Shown here one piece after another: positions 45,441 through 51,097 of a DNA stretch of 51,097 nt. Made by a program: the position numbers and the translations under genes. Below the pieces are notes generated by a model. That model was not told where the DNA came from. It saw only the letters and a program-made list of their open reading frames with translations, and ran no database searches. The DNA is from Thiolinea disciformis DSM 14473 (GTDB lineage: Bacteria > Pseudomonadota > Gammaproteobacteria > Thiotrichales > Thiotrichaceae), in the NCBI RefSeq assembly GCF_000371925.1, contig NZ_AQVE01000028.1, forward strand, positions 1 through 51,097. Direction: 5' to 3'. Each line of letters opens with the position of its first letter. Positions within the stretch are counted from its first letter, which is position 1.

Positions 45441-45634
45441 GGTTTGTCTCAGCAAGGTAAAGAGCGCTTATTATAATCAAAACTAGGCATTAGGCTAAAA
45501 ATAGGCTGTGTGGTGCAGTGTTAAGTACTGTATTAAGGACGTGAAGCAAAATTGCACTCACCACTGGAAATAAAGCCCTTTGCAGGAGGAGGGACAATAG
45601 GTTTTAAATTGCCAGTGATGATGCAAAATCAAAT

Positions 45635-46483
45635 TTAGGGAGCAGGGATAGTCAGCTGTTTTTGTACGCCTAATCCTTCAATGCCTAACTCCATCCGATC
45701 GCCTGCTTTGAGGTAAATCGGATGAGGTTTTTGTCCTAAACCCACACCTGGGGGCGTACCCGTCGAGATAATATCGCCTGCTTGTAAACTCATGAATTGC
45801 GATAAGTAAGCCACAATAAAGGGGACTTGATAAATCATGGTTTTAGTCGAGCCGTTTTGAAAGCGTTTGCCATTCACTTCTAAGTACATACTCAAATTGT
45901 GCGGGTTAGGCACTTCATCTTTTGTGACTAAATAAGGGCCGATGGGACCAAAGGTGTCACACGATTTACCCTTGACCCACTGCCCTGAACGCTTTAATTG
46001 AAAATCGCGCTCAGACAAATCATTCACTACGCAATAACCCGCAATATGATCATAAGCCTGTGCTTCAGTAATGTATTTTGCATCCTTGCCTATGACGACA
46101 CCCAATTCCACTTCCCAATCAGTCGCAGTAGAATGACGCGGAATTTCAATATCATCATTCGCTCCACAAATTGCAGAAGTCGCTTTAAAGAAAATCACCG
46201 GTTCGGGCGGCACTTCCATATTGGATTCAGCAGCGTGGTCGGAATAATTCAGACCAATGCAAATAAATTTACCTACGCGATTCACGCACGCGCCGTAACG
46301 TGGATTACCTTCCACAATAGGCAAACTATTGATATCTAAAGCAGCAATTTTAGCTAAGCCTGCTTTACTGATTGTACTGCCATCAATATCGCTAATATGC
46401 GCCGACAAATCACGAATCTTGCCATCTGCATCTAAAATAGCGGGTTTTTCCGAGCCTTTTGCGCCATAACGTAATAATTTCAT
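45635..46483 (-). CDS. FAH-family hydrolase (diketo-deoxy sugar acid)
   Basis: A 282-residue fumarylacetoacetate-hydrolase-fold enzyme. The metal-binding triad region EVELGVVIGKDAKYI is present, with ICIGLNYSDHAAESN and GDIISTGTPPGVGLG. The N-terminus MKLLRYGAKGSEKPAILDADG matches the group that cleaves 2,4-diketo-3-deoxy-L-fuconate or -rhamnonate to pyruvate and L-lactate. It is the last gene after mutarotase and SDR in one leftward operon, 11 bases after the SDR stop, which supports that role. Other FAH hydrolases look alike, so the substrate is inferred from context. Confidence 0.8.
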   Translation of the reverse strand: MKLLRYGAKGSEKPAILDADGKIRDLSAHISDIDGSTISKAGLAKIAALDINSLPIVEGNPRYGACVNRVGKFICIGLNYSDHAAESNMEVPPEPVIFFKATSAICGANDDIEIPRHSTATDWEVELGVVIGKDAKYITEAQAYDHIAGYCVVNDLSERDFQLKRSGQWVKGKSCDTFGPIGPYLVTKDEVPNPHNLSMYLEVNGKRFQNGSTKTMIYQVPFIVAYLSQFMSLQAGDIISTGTPPGVGLGQKPHPIYLKAGDRMELGIEGLGVQKQLTIPAP

Positions 46484-46494
46484 TGTACTGATCC

Positions 46495-47247
46495 TTAATT
46501 TGCCCAACCGCCATCAATAATATGCACTTGTCCAGTGGTGAAACTGCTTTCATCGCTACCTAAGTACACCGCTAAAGCAGCAATTTCATTGGCATCCCCT
46601 ACACGCCCCATCGGTTGACGCGCAATAAAGGCTTTCATCGCAGCTTCATAATCACCGGTAGCCCGTAAACGCTCATGCAGCGAGGGACTATCCACTGTGC
46701 CAGGGCAAATCGCATTACAACGTATTCCTTTGGTCACAAAGTCGGCGGCAATCGCTTTGGTTAAACCAATTACAGCGGCTTTACTGCTGCAATATACGAA
46801 GCGATTGGGCACACCTTTAATGGATGATGCCACCGAGGACATATTGATGATTGAACCTTTGCCACGCTCTAGCATTGAGGGAAGTATTAATTTGCATAGA
46901 CGGTACATAGCTTTAGCATTGAGATTAAAGGAGAAATCCCAATCTTTTTCTTCACATTCGAGTATCGAGCCAGCATGGACGAAGCCCGCGCAATTAAACA
47001 AAATATCCAATGGAGGCAAGGATTGCACGGCTTGCGTGACTGCTTCTGCATTGGTCACATCGAGTTGTAGTGTGTGCACATTAGGCAAGTTCTTTTGCTT
47101 CAGCATTTCTAAAGCTTGCGCATTAATATCAGCAGCATACACTGTTGCCCCTTCACGAGCATAGGCGTCAACGGTGGCCAAACCAATGCCTTGTGCGGCA
47201 GCAGTAATCAGGGCGATTTTGCCCGCTAAACGTTGATGATTAGTCAT
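46495..47247 (-). CDS. SDR, 2-keto-3-deoxy-L-fuconate dehydrogenase-like
   Basis: A 250-residue short-chain dehydrogenase. NAD-binding TAAAQGIGLA (residues 15-24), NNAG counterpart FNCAG (84-88), catalytic Ser in NMSSVASS, and Tyr152/Lys156 (YCSSK). CPGTVDSPSLHERLRATGD is wording I associate with the 2-keto-3-deoxy-L-fuconate dehydrogenase/BDH2 group. It would oxidise the C4 hydroxyl of the 2-keto-3-deoxy acid to the diketo form used by the next enzyme. It overlaps the mutarotase gene by eight bases. Confidence 0.85.
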   Translation of the reverse strand: MTNHQRLAGKIALITAAAQGIGLATVDAYAREGATVYAADINAQALEMLKQKNLPNVHTLQLDVTNAEAVTQAVQSLPPLDILFNCAGFVHAGSILECEEKDWDFSFNLNAKAMYRLCKLILPSMLERGKGSIINMSSVASSIKGVPNRFVYCSSKAAVIGLTKAIAADFVTKGIRCNAICPGTVDSPSLHERLRATGDYEAAMKAFIARQPMGRVGDANEIAALAVYLGSDESSFTTGQVHIIDGGWAN

Positions 47248-47569
47248 GGTGAAAAACTTCCTCCATCATACTCCAGTGTTCCCCTTCAGCGCGGCTCATT
47301 AATGGTGTTTGACAAGGATCAGTAAGTTTCCACCATGCTTGTGTTTTGAAATCTGCTGAAATCTTCGCCATATCCGCCTTAAAATCCGTGCCGTGATATT
47401 CCCAATAACCAAATAACAAGTTTTCGGGTTCACGTAAGAAAATGCTGTAATTCTTGATATTGGCTTCGGAAATCTTTGCCAGCACTTCAGACCAAGCGGC
47501 CGCGTGTAAGCGTTTATACTCAACAATTTGTTCTGGTTTTATGCCAATCACCATCCCCATGCGTTGCAT
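47240..47569 (-). CDS. L-rhamnose/L-fucose mutarotase family protein
   Basis: A 109-residue RhaM-type (DUF718) mutarotase that interconverts sugar anomers so the dehydrogenase gets its substrate. The ATG at 47569 (GGAG eight bases upstream) gives the standard start MQRMGMVIGIKPEQIVEYKRLHAAAW; an earlier GTG-initiated frame adds 16 unlike residues. NYSIFLREPENLLFGYWEY and late TPLMSRAEGEHW are family blocks. It is the first gene of the leftward operon mutarotase-SDR-hydrolase. Confidence 0.85.
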   Translation of the reverse strand: MQRMGMVIGIKPEQIVEYKRLHAAAWSEVLAKISEANIKNYSIFLREPENLLFGYWEYHGTDFKADMAKISADFKTQAWWKLTDPCQTPLMSRAEGEHWSMMEEVFHHD

Positions 47570-47669
47570 CACAGCTTCTCCGTGCTTTTTGCCATCAACA
47601 AGCGTTGTGAATTGCACTTATACCTGAATCACTTTTGTATAATGCTATTCATGTTGAAAAAGCGCAATT

Positions 47670-47706
47670 CAACTCAAATATGAATATTGAATTTATATTT
47701 GAGTTG
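47670..47706. promoter_or_regulatory. Divergent operator, 12-bp inverted repeat
   Basis: Perfect arms CAACTCAAATAT / ATATTTGAGTTG with a 13-base spacer between mutarotase and iclR. The right arm contains TTGAGT (47699-47704), 17 bases before TAAAAT (47722-47727), a good sigma-70 promoter for the regulator gene. A repressor bound here would cover it. Confidence 0.65.
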
Positions 47707-47753
47707 TTAGACTGTCAACTGTAAAATCTAAACATCTCGTAAAAGGACAAAAA

Positions 47754-48530
47754 ATGGCGAATTTTGAGCTAGATAATGCCAATGATGATAAGTATCGAGC
47801 GCCTGCCTTAGAGAAAGGACTGGATATTCTTGAATTATTATCGAATTACTCTCAGGGCTTATCTCAAGTCGAAATAGCCAAAGCACTTGGGCGCTCCCCC
47901 AATGAAATCTATCGCATGTTAACCGTGTTAGTGCGGCGCGGTTACATTGTGAAAAGTCAGGGCGAGCGCTATGAATTAAGTATGAAACTGTTCGTTGTAG
48001 CACATCGTCATCCACCTTTAAGGCGTTTGGTGGAACAAGCGACTCCTTTAATGCGTGAAGCAACTATTCAAGCGCAACAATCGGCTCACATGGGTGTTTA
48101 TGATCGCGGTGAATTCATTATTAATGCCGTCGTGGAATCACCGGTGGCATGGGGTTTGGCAATGCGCGTGGGAGCAGTGGTTGGTTTGTATAATACCGGC
48201 ACGGGACGGATTTTAGCAGCCTTTTCCTCGCCAGAACGCCTTGACGATATGATCACCCAGCATAAACGTGTGCCGGGCGAACCTGTGATGGATAGAACAG
48301 CGTTTGAAAAAATATTAGAGCGCATTCGTCAGCAAGGTTATGAGGAAATGCCGAGTGGCACGACCTTAGGCGTTACCAATTTAGCTTTCCCTATTTTAGG
48401 GTACGACGGGGAAGCGATTGCCACGTTAAGCTGCCCTTATTTAATACGTATTGATGAATTGCCTTGCCCGTCAATGGAAGAGGTCAAAGCTATCTTTGCT
48501 GAGGTGGCGCGTAAATTATCTTTTAGTTAA
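47754..48530 (+). CDS. IclR-family regulator of sugar cluster
   Basis: A 258-residue IclR-type transcription factor. The N-terminal winged helix (about residues 18-80) reads LEKGLDILELLSNYSQGLSQVEIAKALGRSPNEIYRML. The C-terminal ligand-binding domain (about 95-255) has VGLYNTGTGRILAAF and the late GTTLGVTNLAFPI. It is divergent from the mutarotase operon and directly upstream of the aldo/keto reductase and lactonase genes, so it probably controls both arms and itself through the inverted repeat at 47670-47706. The inducer would be a pathway sugar or acid. Confidence 0.88.
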   Translation: MANFELDNANDDKYRAPALEKGLDILELLSNYSQGLSQVEIAKALGRSPNEIYRMLTVLVRRGYIVKSQGERYELSMKLFVVAHRHPPLRRLVEQATPLMREATIQAQQSAHMGVYDRGEFIINAVVESPVAWGLAMRVGAVVGLYNTGTGRILAAFSSPERLDDMITQHKRVPGEPVMDRTAFEKILERIRQQGYEEMPSGTTLGVTNLAFPILGYDGEAIATLSCPYLIRIDELPCPSMEEVKAIFAEVARKLSFS

Positions 48531-48553
48531 TTGCTCAAAGAGGGGGAGAGCTT

Positions 48554-49588
48554 ATGCCATTAACCAAACGTGTGATTCCATGTGCACTAACCAAGCTAAG
48601 CATCACCACCTTGGGTTTAGGAGGCGCTGCCTTAGGCGGCCTCTATAGTGGCGTCAAACGTGATGATGCAGTGCAAACCATTCAAAATGCCTTAGCCGCA
48701 CAAATCAATTATGTGGATACCGCACCTTACTATGGTTTTGGTTATTCAGAACGGGTCATCGGCGATGTATTGCGCGATCGATCTTCTGCTACTCAGCCTT
48801 ATGTACTATCCACCAAAGTGGGACGTCTGCTTAAAGCAGGCGCAGTGGAGAATCCGGCAGCTTATGGCTGGCCTAATGGTTTGCCATTCACCCCTGTGTT
48901 TGATTATTCCTATGATGCGGTGATGCGTTCGTTTGAAGATAGCTTGCAGCGTCTTGGCCTTGCCCAGATTGATATTCTTTACATGCATGATATTGGTGCT
49001 TTTACCCATGGTGCTGAGCATGACAAACACTTTACCGCTGCGATGACCAGTGGTTACAAAGCCTTGGATGAATTACGTCGTGCGAGACTTATCAAAGCTT
49101 TCGGCATTGGTGTAAACGAATGGGAAGTATGCAAAGCTGTATTAGATTATGGTCAATGGGATGTCTTGTTATTAGCAGGGCGTTATACCTTATTAGAACA
49201 ACAAGCCGCTGATACCTTATTCCCCGCTTGTAAAGCGGCGAATACCTCGATTGTGGTGGGAGGGCCTTTTAATTCAGGTATTTTGGTGGGAGGCGATACA
49301 TGGAATTATGGCAAAGCACCTGCCGATATTATTAATAAAGTCGAGCAACTCAAGGTGATCTGCCAACAGTATCAAGTCAGTTTACCCGCTGCTGCCTTGC
49401 AATTCCCCTTAGCCCATGAGCGGGTGGTGAGTGTGATCCCTGGCGCGCGTAATTCGCAAGAATTAGCGCAAATTTTGGAATGGACGCAACAAACTATTCC
49501 GAATGAGTTTTGGCAGGCACTCAAACAACAAGGCTTATTAGCAGAACATATTCCCACACCACACGAGAATCTTTACTGGCAAGCCTAA
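48554..49588 (+). CDS. Aldo/keto reductase, L-fucose 1-dehydrogenase-like
   Basis: A 344-residue TIM-barrel aldo/keto reductase with the catalytic tetrad Asp55, Tyr60 (VDTAPYYGFG), Lys88 (LSTKVG) and His145 (YMHDIG). The N-terminus TTLGLGGAALGGLY and RLGLAQIDILYMHDIG match D-threo-aldose/L-fucose 1-dehydrogenases, which oxidise the sugar to the lactone. It follows iclR by 23 bases, with GGGGGAGAG as ribosome site, and is followed by the lactonase. Sugar choice (L-fucose, L-galactose, D-arabinose) is inferred. Confidence 0.82.
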   Translation: MPLTKRVIPCALTKLSITTLGLGGAALGGLYSGVKRDDAVQTIQNALAAQINYVDTAPYYGFGYSERVIGDVLRDRSSATQPYVLSTKVGRLLKAGAVENPAAYGWPNGLPFTPVFDYSYDAVMRSFEDSLQRLGLAQIDILYMHDIGAFTHGAEHDKHFTAAMTSGYKALDELRRARLIKAFGIGVNEWEVCKAVLDYGQWDVLLLAGRYTLLEQQAADTLFPACKAANTSIVVGGPFNSGILVGGDTWNYGKAPADIINKVEQLKVICQQYQVSLPAAALQFPLAHERVVSVIPGARNSQELAQILEWTQQTIPNEFWQALKQQGLLAEHIPTPHENLYWQA

Positions 49589-49612
49589 TTCATCCAAGTA
49601 AGGAGGTAAGTT

Positions 49613-50461
49613 ATGCATTCAACACCACCCAAGACGCCACGCATTGATGCACATCAGCATTTTTGGCGTATAGCGCGCGGTGATTATAGTTGGTTGACGC
49701 CAAGTCTGGGTGTGTTGTATCAGGACTTTCTGCCTGACCAGCTCAAGCCCCTGTTAGATCAACAGGGTATTGAGGGTACGGTGTTAGTGCAAGCTGCGGA
49801 TACCTTAGCCGAAACGCATTATATGCTAGGATTTGCTGAACAATACGATTGGATTTTGGGCATAGTGGGTTGGGTGGATATGGATCAAGCTGAGGCGGTC
49901 GAGCAGATTGAGTTATTAACCCAACATCCTAAGTTAGTCGGTATTCGCCCTATGATTCAGGATATTCCTGACCCTGATTGGATGTTAGCGCCACACCTTG
50001 CACCTGCGTTCCAAGCCTTGATCGATCATGATTTATGCTTTGATGCACTGGTACACCCCAAACACTTAGCGAATTTACTTACTCTGCTAAAGCGCTACCC
50101 TAAACTGAAGTGTGTCATTGATCACGGCGCAAAACCTGCCATTCACGTCCAACAGTTTGAGGATTGGGCAGCTGCAATGCGTCACTTAGCCAGTGAAACA
50201 CAAACCTATTGCAAACTATCGGGCTTAGTGACCGAAGCGGGTCAGGATTGGAATCAAGAACAGTTAAAGCCTTATGTAGACTTTTTACTAGAGACCTTTG
50301 GCGCAGAACGCCTCATGTTCGGCAGTGATTGGCCTGTATTGAAGTTAGCCAGCGACTATGCAGAGTGGGTGCAAACCGTAGAGGCGTTCACGAACACACT
50401 GAGTGCAAGTGAGCAAGCGAGTGTGTGGGGGGGAAGTGCTAAGGGGTTTTATGGGTTATAG
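49613..50461 (+). CDS. Amidohydrolase, L-fuconolactonase-like
   Basis: A 282-residue amidohydrolase-2 TIM-barrel enzyme. RIDAHQHFW (residues 9-17) supplies the first metal His pair; CVIDHGAKP the later His; MFGSDWPV the catalytic Asp. The sequence pattern is that of L-fucono/L-rhamnono-1,4-lactonases (COG3618). It would hydrolyse the lactone made by the preceding reductase to the sugar acid. RBS AAGGAGG. The next enzyme, the sugar-acid dehydratase, is not encoded in the window. Confidence 0.85.
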   Translation: MHSTPPKTPRIDAHQHFWRIARGDYSWLTPSLGVLYQDFLPDQLKPLLDQQGIEGTVLVQAADTLAETHYMLGFAEQYDWILGIVGWVDMDQAEAVEQIELLTQHPKLVGIRPMIQDIPDPDWMLAPHLAPAFQALIDHDLCFDALVHPKHLANLLTLLKRYPKLKCVIDHGAKPAIHVQQFEDWAAAMRHLASETQTYCKLSGLVTEAGQDWNQEQLKPYVDFLLETFGAERLMFGSDWPVLKLASDYAEWVQTVEAFTNTLSASEQASVWGGSAKGFYGL

Positions 50462-50509
50462 ATGGATATTAATATTTGTTATTGCTCAGAATACTTATTA
50501 TTGACCAAC

Positions 50510-50826
50510 TTACGGAACTGATCTATCTTCTAAATACTTCAAAGTATATTCTCTTATTTCACTAAACATGGAATTTATTTTAGTAGGTGCTTGTTCTAGA
50601 TAATATTCAATTCTGATTTCTTCTTCTTTTGAAAAGGCTCTGACATCAGCATTTTGGACTATGTCTTTAATACCTAATAATCTATCAGGAATTCCTATAT
50701 CTCTGAGTAGCCCTTCGATTTTATGTGTATTAGAGCTTGTTGAAATAAAAGGTTTTTTCAACATTACCAAAAAGCAAGTCATATGAAAGAAACCAGTAAT
50801 AGCAAAGCTATGAGTCTCTATTAAAC
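50510..50826 (-). pseudogene. Polysaccharide pyruvyl transferase, 3' fragment cut by IS1
   Basis: C-terminal fragment read leftward; the open frame runs back into the IS1 end, where the first codons are IS sequence. HSFAITGFFHMTCFLVMLKKPFISTSSNTHKIEGLLRDIG resembles the C-terminal half of the pyruvyl-transferase family (TGR.H....L..GKP...S.N..K...L...G). The stop at 50510 looks natural. These enzymes decorate exopolysaccharides or secondary polymers with ketal pyruvate. The gene is broken, so the activity is lost unless another copy exists. Confidence 0.6.
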
Positions 50827-51097
50827 GGTCATGATTTAAAGGAGTTGAAGAAGCGTCTTTCGATACAGGTTCCAATGACTTTGTCATGAATCTCGATAGA
50901 CTTAGAAAAACAGATCGTCTTGCGTGCTAGACGTTTAATCCAAATCCTCAAATTCAGGTTTTGCCGTTCAATGCTTTGTGTGTAGCGCTTAGTGATTAAA
51001 TGCTTATCTTCAGGCAATAAACGCTCATAAGCGCCCCAATCATCCGTGCAATACAATGCCAGTTTGAAAGGTGTCAACCGTTCCAAGAGTTGCTTCA
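50827..51097 (-). mobile_element. IS1-family element, 3' end (partial)
   Basis: Reverse-complement twin of positions 1-257 with 14 further bases into the element. The terminal repeat begins GGTCATGATTTAAAGG at 50827. It interrupts the pyruvyl-transferase gene. The element continues past the window edge. Confidence 0.85.
50829..51097 (-). CDS. insB: IS1 transposase InsB, C-terminal part
   Basis: Same protein as at the left edge: DDWGAYE, then the catalytic-Glu signature KRYTQSIERQNLNLR and FSKSIEIHDKVIG. Five more N-terminal codons are visible (LLERL in register). Identity of both copies suggests recent transposition, or simply that the same multicopy element ended the assembly at both sides. 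Confidence 0.85.
   Translation of the reverse strand, partial: KQLLERLTPFKLALYCTDDWGAYERLLPEDKHLITKRYTQSIERQNLNLRIWIKRLARKTICFSKSIEIHDKVIGTCIERRFFNSFKS

Noticed and set aside
45540-45634. Possible gene remnant on the minus strand between argC and the FAH gene
   Set aside because: One frame gives a short Pro-rich tail, but there is no start, no family and no ribosome site.
1-51097. A 50-kb composite transposon bounded by the two inverted IS1 copies
   Set aside because: The interior is mostly housekeeping genes in conserved order, and both ends stop inside the IS. A contig broken at repeats explains this better.

Overview
The window looks like a chromosomal piece of a gammaproteobacterium. 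The basis is gene content and order: smc followed by zipA, pepA-holC-valS, lpxH, zapE, phoB-phoR, a DHCW-motif cupin, a monomeric NADP-isocitrate dehydrogenase and a stand-alone type-2 argC. The bases are moderately AT-rich by eye. A Thiothrix-like (Thiotrichales) bacterium is my best guess, but that is inference. Both ends are the same end of one IS1-family element in opposite orientation (1-257 and 50827-51097), so the window is probably an assembly contig broken at a multicopy IS. Each copy cuts a gene: a secreted repeat-domain protein on the left and a polysaccharide pyruvyl transferase on the right.

Layout. 0.25-5.2 kb: truncated secreted protein, EamA transporter, lipoprotein, small outer-membrane barrel, icd. 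5.3-6.8 kb: decayed RHS DNA, with one RHS-core fragment, one RHS C-terminus carrying an in-frame stop and a frameshift, and a 39-codon membrane-peptide ORF just downstream. 6.8-12.6 kb: sulfotransferase-like protein with a class IV aminotransferase, a YqhA protein, copper chaperone plus CopA ATPase, exported ankyrin protein. 12.6-15.2 kb: an ECF sigma factor overlapping a single-pass membrane protein whose outer domain is an FGE/SUMF1 fold without the catalytic cysteines, then a PhyH dioxygenase. 15.4-22.4 kb: smc, zipA, cupin, zapE and a proline-rich coiled-coil protein with a 9-bp tandem repeat. 22.5-29.6 kb: lpxH, phoR/phoB, plsC-like acyltransferase, kup, a LysR regulator. 29.9-39.4 kb: glnS, a PKD-repeat lipoprotein, pepA-holC-hypothetical-valS. 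39.5-44.5 kb: LtrA-like membrane protein, a structured intergenic element, GT4 glycosyltransferase, PAP2 phosphatase, GNAT, a decayed IS982-type transposase, an LprI-like protein. 44.5-50.5 kb: argC and a divergent 6-deoxyhexose catabolic cluster.

Two circuits can be read from the sequence. First, 11-bp-spaced Pho-box repeats lie upstream of phoB, of the GT4 glycosyltransferase and of the PAP2 phosphatase. This suggests a PhoB-controlled switch from phospholipids to glycolipids. Second, mutarotase, SDR and fumarylacetoacetate-hydrolase-like genes run one way, and IclR, aldo/keto reductase and lactonase genes run the other. Together they form most of the non-phosphorylative L-fucose/L-rhamnose route, with a long inverted repeat in the divergent promoter. 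The sugar-acid dehydratase and a transporter are not in the window.

No rRNA, tRNA or CRISPR array was seen.
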